Of a DNA stretch of 56,500 nucleotides, positions 19,471 through 31,269 are shown piece after piece. Within the stretch, counting starts at the first letter, position 1, and every line of letters starts with the position of its first letter. The stretch covers positions 126,001 to 182,500 of the forward strand of contig CAJNDS010000780.1 of the NCBI GenBank assembly GCA_905221605.1, in the 5' to 3' direction. The notes under the pieces are model-generated. The model made no database searches. It worked only from the letters and a program-made list of their open reading frames with translations, and had not been told where the DNA came from. The stretch comes from Symbiodinium natans (Eukaryota > Sar > Dinophyceae > Suessiales > Symbiodiniaceae). A program made the position numbers and the translations under genes.

Positions 19471-20850
19471 ATGATTCAGCGGTACCCACTTGTCTTTGCA
19501 GCAAGGCCGTTGCACAAAGCACACAAGGCTTAAGCGCTCCTTGATTCCACCGACCCAGCTCACCACCTTGTGTGCTAGCGACTCCACCCGTCCGAGGAGG
19601 TCGGTGACGGCCTTTCGAAATGAGCATGTCAGTTGCGTGATCTACCACGCACGCACTCGAGTCACTACCATTGCCATAGCCCACACTGCATCCACTTCCA
19701 TTTTTACTCTGCCGGGCTTTAAGCAAAGGATGGCGGATGGCAAAGGCCTTCCCTCTGCCCAGCGCCAGCAGGTGTCCTCTTGTTCAAGCGCTCTCATCCC
19801 TTCTTCCTCGCTCCTTCCTTTTTCCTTCCTTTCTTTCGTCCGTCCTTGCTTCCCTCCTGCTATCTACTGAGCTCAAGCCCCAGCACTCCAGTTATCTCGT
19901 TTCCCTTGTCTTCCATTCTGGTCGGCATTGTACCCTTGTGGCATGCCCGGCTGGGGAGAATGCCAACGTGTGATGGTTCTGCTTGCAATGCGGGGTACTA
20001 CGGATGAGAAACATCGAGCAAGGAGCGAAGGCGAAAGGCACGGGCCAAGAACGCAGATGTTGGTGTGGCCTTCCGAGAATTCCCAGGGAGGCACACCACC
20101 ACCATCGCGCAGCCGTGCAGCTGAGCCCCGGCATCAGTGGAGGGCCATGAGGCGGTTGTTCCGAACTGTTCCGAACGGGGAACCTGGTGTGCCACCGTTG
20201 CGGCCCGACCCTCATGAAGGAAAGGTTCCTGAGCTGCATAGCAGCGAAATGACATGAGACAATGGCATCGCTGCCAATGGGCTTCGGACTCCCTAGAGGC
20301 CCTAGCGTACTTAACGACCGAAAGCATTGCAGGGGTCGCCGAGCGGAGCACACAGCGTTGTGGGCATCGCCGGGTCCAGTCGGTATGCCTGGTGGGGATG
20401 TATGCCTGGTGGGGATGTATGCGCCGCCCTGCCAGGCCACTTCTTGTGAGGGGGTGCAGACGGACGGCCGAGCTACTCTGGCAATGTCTTGGTGGCAGGT
20501 CCCTGTTTCCGAGACTTGAGCCCGAATCTCTCTCCCAGATGTCCGCAGCATCACAGATGGACAAGAAGCCAGGTAGTCTTTGAATTTTACACCTGCTGCA
20601 GTAGTGGGGAAGAACAAACTGATCGAAGCTATCGTGCCTCACCGTACAGGTCCAAGGGCTCTTCCGGCGCAACAGAAGTCCTCCGATCAAGGCGAAGCTA
20701 CAGACAGGGATGCAACACCACGAAACATCTACAAGGTCAAGCACCACACAAGACTCTAGCAAAGGCTGTGTAAACAAATGCTCAAAACAATGTCTTTCCA
20801 GGGTGGAACGCGTCTGCAAATTCTTCACACGAATCCTCCATGACATTCCA

Positions 20851-23480
20851 CTACATTCCTACAGGCCGCATTAGCATTACTGCAGCCACTGCCACCAGAA
20901 TAGTGCCGCACAGTGGCTCCAGGAGATTTGCGGACACGGCCACATAGTGAGCAAAGAGCTGCTCGAAATAAGTGATCGGATCCTGCCGAGTCCGAGCACC
21001 GCCCTGGACAAGCTCACCCATGGCTTTAAACCGTAGCAGGCAAAGAGCCCGCATGAGGCCGCGATTCTGTCGCTTGCGTCAATCCTCGCTCATGTCGTAG
21101 GCCATGCACGTGGGGTCTTCCGAGGCCTCATCCTCGTCATAGCAAACCTGGCACCGACAGATACCACACGCAGACTCCAGTCATGTCCCATGGGGGTTTA
21201 CGAAAATAAGGGGCCCTAATATAAACCCTAAATATTAGGACCCCAACAAGGCAGCCTAATTTCGGAAACCCCCACATCCACCCTCATCCATTGGCCAAAG
21301 GGCAGTTATCTTACCGATATCTTGCACCTTCCCTACCTTGAATCCGAGCTTCTAAACGGGGATGGCTTCTCTACCCGTGTCGCCCTGTTCTTAGCAGTGC
21401 AACGCTTCGAGCGCCGTATCTTTTTCACTTGCTGTCACTCGCATTCCGTCACCACTCACACGATCTGTGTCGTAGAAGGCCAGAGCCTGGTGCAGCTGCG
21501 CACGAAACCTTATGAAACCTTTAAGCAAATATTCTTACTCCGCGGCAGGCCGCTCCACCCGCCTGACTTTGAGCAGCTGGCCCAGGCATGCAGAGTTCGC
21601 CAGCGTGAGATTCAAATAGTTACGCTGCGCCTTCTGCACCTCGGTGTTGCAAGCCCCGTGCGAAGCGACACGCGCTGGTCCTTTGTGTAACATGTGCAGA
21701 CACTGCGGCGACTCAGCCAAGGAGCATTCAAACAGTTCGAAGGGTCCACAGATATGGAGTAGCCCGTCGGGTAGTGGAGCGCCTTGCAGATGCCCAGGGC
21801 TTCCCAGCGGCTCTGATTCAATCGACATCCCTGCCTCGTTCAGGAAGATTTCGGTGGGCGCGTCCTTTCAAGCGAGCTCAAAGGATGCAAGACATCTCCC
21901 TTCTCCGATCCCGACTACAAAAACCCTTTCCGTGCCTGTACAGTGGCCACGAAATCAAGCTCAAAGGCCCCACTCTGGTCGAAGCGCATCTTGGTCGGGA
22001 TGCCCGCTGTGGCAAACGCATACGTGCCTTCGACATTCCGACGTGGCGGACATGGCGGACATGGCGGACATGGCGGACATGGCGGACATGGCGGAGCTTT
22101 TGGGCCCTCTGTTGTGGCAGGCTGTGGCTCTAAAGGCTCTAATTAGACTCTAATGGCTCCAAAGGCCGGCGAAGGCACCCCCACATCGTATGCCTTGCGT
22201 GAGTAAGAAGGAAAGTGGAAGCAGGAAGGGACACGCGAAGGAAGACAGAGGGAACAGAAACGCTTTGCTTGTTGGGGAACGCTCTGCAAGCTTCCTCCGT
22301 CCCGCCGTTTTTTGTTCACTTGACTTGGGGGCATTCGGGCAAAACAACCTTGCTGGCAACAACTGCCGAGGCGAGGTGCGTGAGAGGGCGCGCAGCTTCT
22401 CGGTCTCGACTTGGCCGTCGGGTCTGAAGAGCGGCTCCTGCGCGTTCGCCTCGGGGCTCCCACACATGCCCTCCCAAGTTGGCAGAAGGATCAGCAGACG
22501 GACAGAATGCGTGCCCCCGAGTAGCCGTGGTGAAGTCCTTGAATTTCTTGAGCTGCCAGTACGTCCAGCTTTGCAGATGTTCGTCAGCTGCATCCAAAAG
22601 ATCTCAGAATATGCAGAGCACCCGGAGCAGTCCGCGGTCCCCGAGTGCATTTCTCACAGAGCCCAGGCACGGGAGAGGTGCTCTAGCTCGCGGCTGCTGC
22701 CCCCAACAGCCCCGAACTCCTGGGCACAGACAGAGGAGGGCATCAGCAAGATGCCACCCCCAAGCCTTGAACGTTTAAGCCATGCCATGAAACCATCTCA
22801 GATCGGCCGAGGATCCGTCATGAAGCCTGCAAGGCGCTTGTTGCGCTGCAGGAAAGGGTAGAAGGTGCCTGCTCTTGCATCGCTCCCCGAATCTTGGGCG
22901 TTTTCATTTAAGCATTGGCACACTTCTATAGACTTAAATACATTGTAAATACATTTTCAATACAGTATGCACACTTGGACAGAATCTGCGGCGCAAGGTC
23001 GAGGGGCGCTCAAAGATGCTTTGAGCAGCATCGCAAAGCAGACCGGCCGCAAAGCTGCGGCCGTCTCCTGGCTCAACTTGAGATCAAACGCTTCAGCCCA
23101 CACAGCACTCCGGTGAAAGCCCCAGCCTGGTGCGCAGTAGATGTGGTAGGCAAGGCCCTGCTTCGTGTCATTCAGAACAGGCCCAGGGAAGACCTTCCGT
23201 CAAGCCGATGCGGCTCTCGTGTGGCTCTCCCCAGGTCACGGATCCGCCCCGCCTGGGCCCCGATTTTTGGCCATACGGTCGGCTCGTAAAGGATGACCTT
23301 CAAACCCAGTCCCCACTTGCAACAGGGTCCTGACACATCCTGACATTAGTCACGCGGCCGTGTTCAATTGCCGGGGCCTGTGGAGCCCCAGCACCACGAA
23401 TCGCTCGAGCAGCAGCCTGCAGACACTGAGAGAAACACAGCAGGCGATGCATCAACCCTTGTGCCCCTGTGCCTATGTCG
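20851..23480 (-). CDS. Endoglycoceramidase-like glycosidase, C-terminal exons
   Basis: The exons read in family order. CLQAAARAIR begins at 23425 after a TCAG acceptor. Then come VILYEPTVWPKIGAQ (~23300-23255), PVLNDTKQGLAYHIYCAP (~23195-23127), LDAADEHLQSWTYWQLKKF (~22600-22540), FRPDGQVETEKLRALSR (22437-22380), TYAFATAGIPTKMRFDQ ... DFVATVQ (22027-21936), and DAPTEIFLNEAG onward (from 21864). The last exon ends at 20851 with a membrane-spanning helix, GTILVAVAAVMLMRPVGM. The introns 22379-22028 and 21935-21865 are GC-AG and restore frame exactly. Endoglycoceramidases (GH5) cleave the link between glycan and ceramide in glycosphingolipids, in secretory or lysosomal compartments. The N-terminal half is not adjacent; it lies at 33.6-31.3 kb on the same strand. 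The last introns are not fully placed. Confidence 0.75.
21191..21274. mobile_element. Miniature inverted-repeat element, copy 1
   Basis: An 84-bp element with imperfect terminal inverted repeats: the left end reads TGGGGGTTTACGAAAATAAG and the reverse complement of the right end reads TGGGGGTTTCCGAAATTAGG. It sits in a late intron of the glycosidase gene. A related copy is at 36224-36299. No clear target-site duplication is visible. Confidence 0.65.
22042..22095. repeat. 9-bp minisatellite GGCGGACAT
   Basis: About five to six perfect copies in tandem, inside the 352-nt intron (22379-22028) of the glycosidase gene and close to its 3' splice site. Confidence 0.9.
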
Positions 23481-23818
23481 ACTTCTTCCCGCACCCATCC
23501 GCACCCCAGTCAGGCCTGGTACAAAGGCATGAGCTTGTGCACCTGCACAGGACGCCTTGACTCTACACTCTCCTCGACAACTGGAATCAGCTTGTTTCAG
23601 CCCGAGCAGAACTGCAGCCACTCGTGTCAACTCGTGTGATGAGTGTCATTCGTGCGAGTGCTGCGCAGTGCCAGCCGAAAGCCACCCCTGCCTGTCCCGG
23701 CTGTCCCCGACCCCTGCAGAGAAAGAAGCGCCATCCGAATCTGTTTTTGCACTGCTTGATCGGTGACACTATGCTTGTTGCGGTTGCAACTTCGAGGCGC
23801 TATTGCCCTTGGCCTGCC

Positions 23819-26805
23819 TCACAGATCCTCTTCGTCCTCGACAGTCGATGTCTCGTCGTCCTCGACATCCGAGGTCTCTGAGCCATGCGTCTGGATCGGA
23901 ACTTCATCGTGGGCGTTACTTTCGTTGACCACGTCCCCTGCAGGCGCTGCACTGTGGTGGGTCATCAAGGTTATGCACTTGCTCTTGGAAGTTGAAAGAA
24001 TGGCCTCACCAATGCTGACAACTTGCGCAACACGTTCCAAAGAGACCTTGCCCTCGACCTCGGCAACCAAAGCCTTCAGGTCATCGTGGCCCTGTCGCGG
24101 CGACGTGGGCTGCACCATGACCCGGATGAAGTTTGGAGACAGGTCAGGCTCAGGGCGCGTGCTGACTGTGTGAGTTGGCAGGCGAAGCAAGTTCACCACA
24201 TCCATCTTTGCAGCTTTCGCTGCCTTCTCCAACACCTCAACGGAAGCATTTCCAAAAAGAAGCAGGAAGAGCTCAAGATCCGGCATCTCGGAACTGCGAC
24301 CCGAGACGGCCACCTCGAGCTCTGAAAGGACCCCCTTGAGCTTCACCAATGTCTCGTTGGTGTCTTGCTGCTCTTGAAGCATCGCCCTGAACCCAGCACC
24401 CACCATCTCGTTGACTTCGTCATCTTCTAGATCTGATACTGCCTGAAGCATCTCCTCCCTCATGGAACGAAGCAGAACTTCCTTGTTCTCGAGCGGATGG
24501 AACACGTCGTAGTCCAGGATACCTTCTATGTCAAGGACGAGAAGGCCTTTCACCAACGTATAATACTGATGTGCTACGGCGTTGGTGTCATCAACATTGA
24601 TGGTGCGGTACTCGTCCTGGTGAAGATCCTGCTGGCCACCCTCCACAAAGTCGATGAGGGAGAAAGGGCTGTCTTGCTGGTGCTCAAAAAGCCTATGCTT
24701 CATGGCCAGAAGGGCATTTCTCTGAGAAGTCACACTCGGCAGCTCATGAGACGGCTGCCGCGAAAGCCTCTTCCGGCTTGATGCATCAGCCCTGGACTTG
24801 TTCTCCACGTAGTATGCTGATGCAGGGTTGGTATGCAAGACATCCTGCACCATGGGCGTGAGGCCGAAGAGCACAAGAATCCGGTTGGGCAGGTCCACAG
24901 CAAAGTACTTCGTCTTCGTCACAATGCGATCTTGAATGGCGTGGGTGCCGGCCATCAGCTTTTGCATCAGGAGCTCTTCGTACTTTGCATCGAGCATCTT
25001 GTGAAATTGCTCGTGGTGCGCAACACTTGGGAAGAACTGCTTCAGGGAGCTGTGTGCTTTCTGGAGGACCCCGACATAAATCACCCTGACCTGCTGCATA
25101 GTGACGGCCACTATGTCCTGCATCTGCAGCAGCCCATATGTGACCAGCTGCAGAATGACCGTGTGCTTGTTGAAGCTATGCGTTGCTCCATCACGGGAAT
25201 GGCCGGATTTGGTCATCATCTCTTCCTCCGTCAGCGGCTCCAGCTGCATGGAGAAGAGCATGTAGCTGAGCACTCGAACCAGTCGGCTGAAAGCTGCATG
25301 AGGACCGAGCCTGAAATGAAGCTGCCGCCCAGTGTAGGTGCCCTTCAGTTGTTCGTCCAAGGCCTGTCAACACGTAACCGACAAAGGCAGCAAGGGCAAG
25401 AAATCTTTAGGTGGCCCAACTGGAATCCTCCTAGTCCCTGTCTGCCAGGCCTCAATGTCCAGCCATCCGGGTGGCTTAGGAACGGATACTTTGGTAATCT
25501 CCTCCTGGTAGGTTGACACCACCGTCTGTGTTTCTGCCCACTGGTCGCGTGGCCCCAACTGGAACAACGGTCGGGGCAACTTCATGTGAGCAATGCGGCC
25601 GTACTGCATCATGGAGATGATGTTCTCATAAGCAAGGGTGTAGTTGCGCCATGCATCCCTGATCGCCCGAGGGTTGTTGGCAGCTATCATCACCTGCAGC
25701 TGATCCACGTTGTGCTCATGGCGCATGATGTCTCCGCGCAAAGACGAAACGACATCCCTGAAATTGTCACGCATCCAATCCATGAGGATGGACTGGACGT
25801 GGCTTATGGCTCGGGTCACTCCGAAAGCCTCAGCCACTTCCGCATCCAGGGGCTCATCGGCATCCATGCGCTCCAGGTTGTTGTCAAAGGCCTTCTGCTC
25901 CTTTCTGGGCAGCTGCTGTATATAGTCCTCAAGCTCGTCCGCGGACATTCGCTCCTTGTCGATCCCATCGTGGGGGTGAAGCATGATGAAGCGGCTGTTC
26001 GGAAATTTGCCCCGTTGCCCGCGAACATATGCATTGACCTCGGATACTCGGGTCATGTCGGGAATCTGTTTGTTGAAATAGTTCATGAGCACCAATGACT
26101 TGCCGAAGCTCAATCCCAGCTCCCTCAGAATGTCAAGATCGTGCTGCGTCTCGTGCGACTTCGAAGCTTGGCACATGACCACTGGAATGGTGCGAGGATC
26201 TTGAAGGAACTTTCGTGTGATGTTGCGCAGCTGTCCGAAGTCGGGGTCACCCGAGTCCTTGAGACCAGGCAAATCGGTAACGTCAAGCGTGATCTGTCCG
26301 GGCTCCTCGATGGTGACGATGAGTGCCTGGCCGAAGTCTTGTGTGTGCAATCGTGGAAAAAATCGCCTCACGCACCCAAACATCAAAAGATTGCTTCCCC
26401 CACCTCTGAAGTGAACGTCTTGCCCAAGGCTTTCATGTGTCCTGCAACAGCTGCTCTCAGGTCAGACCGTCCGGAGACATCTCGCCCGGCAACAGCGTAG
26501 ATTTTCTTGGGCCCGTCCCGGAGGATGTAGCGAACAGGACAGCGTGTTGCGGTCCCACGGGCAGTGAAGCCAACCGGCCACCCCACCACACTCTCCAGGA
26601 AAGATGTTTTGCCTGAGGACTGCGTTCCCAGAACGGCCAGTAGGGGAACCCTCATGTGAGTAGCAGCTTGGCCCGCATCGCCCAATTGCTGCAGGTCTCG
26701 CAAGGCTGAGTAAGCCCGAAGCAACTTCGGGTCTCGGAGAACACTCTCTCCGGAGCATGTGCACACGAACATAAGGAACATCACCAGCAAGCCCTCGAAC
26801 TTCAT
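23819..26805 (-). CDS. Dynamin-like GTPase with signal peptide (3 exons)
   Basis: Exons 26805-26424, 26337-25451 and 25363-23819 join to 938 codons including the stop. The introns of 86 and 87 nt are both GC-AG (donors GGCAAG and GAGGCC). G1 is GTQSSGKTS (~60-68), G2 is in ARGTATRCPV, G3 is DLPG (~149-152). The G4 position reads NYFNKQ instead of T/N-K-x-D, so base specificity may be altered. Middle and GED-like helical regions follow, with an acidic C-terminus (DVEDDETSTVEDEEDL). Dynamins remodel membranes by GTP-driven assembly. Unusually, the protein begins with a hydrophobic signal-like segment (MKFEGLLVMFLMFVCTCSG), suggesting ER/plastid routing or an N-terminal membrane anchor. The start ATG lies just after a TTTCAG site, consistent with trans-splicing. 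The gene sits between the two halves of the glycosidase gene. Confidence 0.85.
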
Positions 26806-28369
26806 CGCCCCAGGGCTTCTGAAAGAAACTGCAACGGTTGGGAGGCCGAGAAAACCGCTCTTGCCCCCACAATAGAATGCTTCAAGCCAAAACTCTGCCC
26901 AGAATCATGCTATGCTGTCTGCACGCGCCATCAGCTGAGGCGACTGCGACCCTCCAAGCAAAGCTATCTGTTGAGATGGCCGTTTCTGTTTCTGGAAGTT
27001 CAAATTTAAAAATACCAGGCTAGATTTCCAGGGAACGTAGACGTAAGTGTTCCTTGACCCTTGGCAAGGAAAGTTTGGCCTTCCACTGTACCGTCTAGGA
27101 TGACTGAGAGCATGGCTGGGGTATGGATGAACAGCTGTTGTGCTTCTGGTATTTTGTCACAACAAGCACCAACCCAGCAAATGGAGCTGACAGAACTGGC
27201 GAAGACAGGACAAGACTGTGGCAAGCAATGATCGCAGCTGAAAACAGTGATTGTGCCAACTGAAGTATCAAGAATTGTGAAGGCAGACAGATTGCCCCCA
27301 AGATATTGACGCGGCAGGTATGCATCCTACAACGGCTGAGTTTGAGGAAGAGGTGGAGCTGTCAAGCAGTCGCCTCTTAAACTTTCCACGACAGGTGCAT
27401 GCGCTTACCAGCATGAACATGCCTATGCAAGGCACAAAAACACAAAACGAACTCACTCTACAGCACGTACCCTCACCAGGACAATGCAGGTTCATTCAGA
27501 AAGAACACACAGATGCCAACAGCGCGCTTCGGTTTTCAAGCTTCTTTTTGAATGAGCACCTGGACGCAATGTGTTCGACAAACCTGCTGTATACAAGCGG
27601 ACTGACACCGAACAATGCCAGAGAGTTCACGGAGCACCCTTTCCACAATCAGAGAGCCCCCCAGCCACACCAGCTACCACAGATGGGCCCGGTCCCAGCG
27701 TGCCAGCAACTGGAGCCCCCTTTCCCTCGTTGGCGATCCACTGCCCTCCCGCTGTCACAACCACAAACGTTGCTCCCTGCCTCGACGTCATTGTTGAACC
27801 GGACGGGAATCGCCTTGCAAGACGTTTTCTGCAGCGACAACTCTCACAGCTCACGTTCGCACCCTTGCTCTCTCAAAAAGGCATCGGCTTAACGACTCTC
27901 TGCGTAACCATTCGTGCTTCACCCAGCTGACTGGCGCCAGGCCTGACCACTCAAGCAGCCGGGAGCTGTTCGTGCCTGCATGCGAGGGAAAGTATTGCTC
28001 ATCAGATTGCAACAGCAGCGATATGATCTACGCATAGGCTCGCTGACACATGTTGAGATGCGATGGGGATCATGCCAGGTGGCTCAGCGGCTTTTGCAAA
28101 TCTGTTGGCCATGCATTTGACCAGCAACTTCGTCAGAATTATCTAGCAAGAAACGGAACCTCACCCGACCGGGGTCGACAAAACGAGAGTACTTGATACG
28201 TGTGAAGAATGTGACAGGCCACATTGTACCTGCACATCGAAACAACGCATGCCAATTCAAACTCATTTCTGCAGCGTGTATTCTTCCAAATTGCTTCTTC
28301 CTGCTGCTTGATTGAAAACACGAACTATGACACTATGATGAAGAATGGGTGCGCGAATGCACACGCTCG
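26806..28369. other. No supportable gene
   Basis: This stretch lies between the dynamin-like gene and the repeat-protein gene. Only short open segments are seen and none matches a family. If the glycosidase is one gene, this is part of its large intron. Confidence 0.5.
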
Positions 28370-29945
28370 TCACTTGGGTGGCAGCGCTGATTCATCACCA
28401 CCGATGGGTTTGCCCTCAGATGGGTCGAAACCTGGCTTCAGCCAGTAGCCATCACCACCGATGCCCTTCTGGTGGCGGTACTTGGGTGGCAGCGCTGATT
28501 CATCACCACCGATGGGTTTGCCCTCAGATGGGTCGAAACCTGGCTTCAGCCAGTAGCCATCACCACCGATGCCCTTCTGGTCCTTCTGGTGGCGGTACTT
28601 GGGAGGCAGCGCTGATTGATCACCACCGATGGGCTTGCCCTCGGAAGGGTCGAAACCTGGCTTCAGCCAGTATCCGTCACCACCAATGCCCTTCTGGTGG
28701 CGGTAATTGGGGGGCAGCGCTGATTCATCACCACCGATGGGCTTGCCCTCGGAGGGGTCGAAACCTGGCTTCAACCAGTAGCCATCACCACCGATGCCCT
28801 TCTGGTGGCGGTACTTGGGAGGCAGCGCTGATTCATCACCACCGATGGGCTTGCCCTCAGATGGGTCGAAATCTGGGTCCAGCCAGTATCCGTCACCACC
28901 AATGCCCTTCTGGTCCTTCTGGTGGCGATACTTGGGAGGCAGCGCTGATTCATCACCACCGATGGGCTTGCCCTCGGAAGGGTCGAAACCTGGCTTCAGC
29001 CAGTATCCGTCACCACCAATGCCCTTCTGGTGGCGGTAATTGGGGGGCAGCGCTGATTCATCACCACCGATGGGCTTGCCCTCGGAAGGGTCGAAACCTG
29101 GCTTCAGCCAGTAGCCATCACCACCGATGCCCTTCTGGTGGCGGTACTTGGGAGGCAGCGCTGATTCATCACCACCGATTGGCTTGCCCTCAGATGGGTC
29201 GAAATCTGGGTCCAGCCAGTAACCATCACCACCTATGCCCTTCTGGTCCTTCTGGTGGCGGTACTTGGGAGGCAGCGCTGATTCATCACCACCGATGGGC
29301 TTGCCCTCAGATGGGTCGAAATCTGGGTCCAGCCAGTAACCATCACCACCTATGCCCTTCTGGTCCTTCTGGTGGTGGTACTTGGGAGGCAGCGCTGATT
29401 CATCACCACCGATGGGCTTGCCCTCAGATGGGTCGAAATCTGGGTCCAGCCAGTAACCATCACCACCAATGCCCTTCTGGTCCTTCTGGTGGCGGTACTT
29501 GGGAGGCAGCGCTGATTCATCACCACCGATGGGCTTGCCCTCAGATGGGTCGAAATCTGGGTCCAGCCAGTAACCATCACCACCTATGCCCTTCTGGTCC
29601 TTCTGGTGGCGGTACTTGGGAGGCAGCGCTGATTCATCACCACCGATGGGCTTGCCCTCAGATGGGTCGAAATCTGGGTCCAGCCAGTAACCATCACCAC
29701 CAATGCCCTTCTGGTCCTTCTGGTGGCGGTACTTGGGAGGCAGCGCTGATTCATCACCACCAATGGGCTTGCCCTCAGATGGGTCGAAATCTGGGTCCAG
29801 CCAGTATCCGTCACCCCCAATGCCCTTCTGGTCCTTCTGGTGGCGATACTTGGGAGGCAGCGCTGATTCATCACCCCCGATGGGCTTGCCCTCGGAAGGG
29901 TCGAAACCTGGCTTCAGCCAGTAGCCATCACCACCGATGCCTTCA
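28370..29945. repeat. Coding minisatellite, 108/117-bp units
   Basis: This is the DNA array underlying the repeat protein: ~14 units of 108 or 117 bp, the difference being one 9-bp CTTCTGGTC-type insertion (on the plus strand). Units differ at a handful of positions, and blocks of several units are shared. Confidence 0.85.
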
Positions 29946-30094
29946 GAGATGTCAGCATCGGGCTTCTTTTGCTGAAGAAAAGCTGAGACGTCCGAGCTCT
30001 CATCCGCGCAGTTTGAGCCGCTCTCGGGAGGCAAGCTGGGATCTGCAGCCGCCAGGACGATGGTTACAACGGGCCAGCACCGAAAGAAAGCCAT
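28370..30094 (-). CDS. Secreted acidic tandem-repeat protein
   Basis: A 574-residue single-exon frame with an ATG at 30094. The N-terminus (MAFFRCWPVVTIVLAAA) is a plausible signal peptide. From residue ~50 to the stop there are about 14 copies of a 36- or 39-residue unit with core GIGGDGYWLxPxFDPSEGKP followed by IGGDESALPPKYRHQ; the 39-residue form carries an extra KDQ. Two subtypes alternate (KPGF and DPDF). Copies are nearly identical at the DNA level, indicating recent homogenisation. The array ends directly at the stop codon. I recognise no family; a secreted structural or surface role is a guess. The opposite strand is also open (583 codons), but it lacks a signal peptide and a family, and I treat it as a shadow. 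Confidence 0.78.
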   Translation of the reverse strand: MAFFRCWPVVTIVLAAADPSLPPESGSNCADESSDVSAFLQQKKPDADISEGIGGDGYWLKPGFDPSEGKPIGGDESALPPKYRHQKDQKGIGGDGYWLDPDFDPSEGKPIGGDESALPPKYRHQKDQKGIGGDGYWLDPDFDPSEGKPIGGDESALPPKYRHQKDQKGIGGDGYWLDPDFDPSEGKPIGGDESALPPKYRHQKDQKGIGGDGYWLDPDFDPSEGKPIGGDESALPPKYHHQKDQKGIGGDGYWLDPDFDPSEGKPIGGDESALPPKYRHQKDQKGIGGDGYWLDPDFDPSEGKPIGGDESALPPKYRHQKGIGGDGYWLKPGFDPSEGKPIGGDESALPPNYRHQKGIGGDGYWLKPGFDPSEGKPIGGDESALPPKYRHQKDQKGIGGDGYWLDPDFDPSEGKPIGGDESALPPKYRHQKGIGGDGYWLKPGFDPSEGKPIGGDESALPPNYRHQKGIGGDGYWLKPGFDPSEGKPIGGDQSALPPKYRHQKDQKGIGGDGYWLKPGFDPSEGKPIGGDESALPPKYRHQKGIGGDGYWLKPGFDPSEGKPIGGDESALPPK

Positions 30095-30979
30095 GAGGAA
30101 CTACAGTTCTGACCAGCTCCTATTTATCCAAAAGGCTTGCAAAGGGCCGGCATGTGATGTTTTGTTGCGCGACCTACACGTGCAAAAGGCTGGAGGGGAG
30201 GGGCGCATCATCCCTCTCCGTGCTGATCGGTTTCGGAAGAAGCGAGGAGAGGTGATGGGGGCAGAGCGGTAAAAAAGCTTCGAATGGTCGTTGGCGAGTC
30301 ACACCGTTTACTTCAACAGAGCTCTGAATAGCCAAGCGCAAATCGGTTGAAGGATTTTAAAAACAATGACAGCCATGATTGAGTTCAGCAGAACTGCCTC
30401 CAAACATGCGTCCGAGGGCTCATTCAGCAGCTCGAATGCCACAAGCTGCGGCTCATCCTGTAGGCTTGGAGCATGTCACGTCGAGTGGCAGGAACACACA
30501 ATCAAACTCCTGTCTGGCCACGGACTGCCTGCTCTGTCTGGCTACCGGATATCTCTGCCAGTCTGCACCGCGGCAGGGGCCATACTCTCTGGTGCTGAGG
30601 CTTTGTATATATATATGTATATTGGGCGGTCTGGAAATCCTGTCTCGCATTTGCACCAGTTGGCTTATACGAGCCTCTGCATGCCTGGTCTTCGCACCGC
30701 CCTGAGAAGCCGGGGTGGTTGCACACGCGGGCTTGCACGAGCCCTCTGTGCCTTTTGTCTTCGCACCGCCCTCAGAAGTAGGTGTGGTTGTGAAGTTGCC
30801 TTTGTAGGAGTGTAGCCTTTGTTCTTGTGCATCATGCTTTGCACCGCCTTAGGAGCTTTCTATAAGAACTCTGGAAAGTTCCCCTTCAGAGCAGGAACCG
30901 CTTTGTCGATGGAACACACAACTTGCAATATGACAGAAATGCCGATGAGATGGTGCTGCTGCTGGTGAATGACGACGGC

Positions 30980-30988
30980 GGTGGTGAC

Positions 30989-31020
<32 letters not shown>

Positions 31021-31095
31021 CGATGATGACGATGATGACGATGATGATGATGACGATGATGATGCTGATGATCATCATCGTCGTCGTCATGTTCA
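30980..31095. repeat. GAT/GAC trinucleotide array
   Basis: A perfect GAT run grades into GAC/GAT mixtures. Neighbouring 30.66-30.85 kb holds two copies of a ~30-bp motif (CTTCGCACCGCCCT) 71 bp apart. No gene is supported between 30.1 and 31.27 kb. Confidence 0.8.
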
Positions 31096-31269
31096 TCATC
31101 GTCACTACCACCACCATCATTACCATGATCAGAATCAGGAACATCCCCACGCAAAGTTCACCGCACAAAGGTGTAGAGCACGCATGCCGAAAGTACCACG
31201 CCTGCCGCATGAAACGAGGTTCCGTTCCGCAATCTTGGGGGTCTATTTCTTGCTGTTTGCTGTTTGTGC

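Noticed and set aside
19059-19587. PolyQ, polyA and polyL frames
   Set aside because: They come from a CAG/GAG array with no conserved flanking protein sequence.
19892-20846. 241- and 282-codon minus frames
   Set aside because: They overlap each other in different frames, with no recognisable motif or clear coding character.
27470-27490. LNEPALSW on the minus strand as the missing catalytic NEP exon of the glycosidase
   Set aside because: The surrounding residues do not match the family (no GYE before NEP), and the frame stops right after it.
28370-29945. CRISPR-like array
   Set aside because: The units are coding and contiguous, without unique spacers, in a eukaryotic context.
28345-30096. 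583-codon plus-strand frame opposite the repeat protein
   Set aside because: It is the complement of the repeat array; it lacks a leader, and the minus frame has an ATG, a signal peptide and a stop at the array end.
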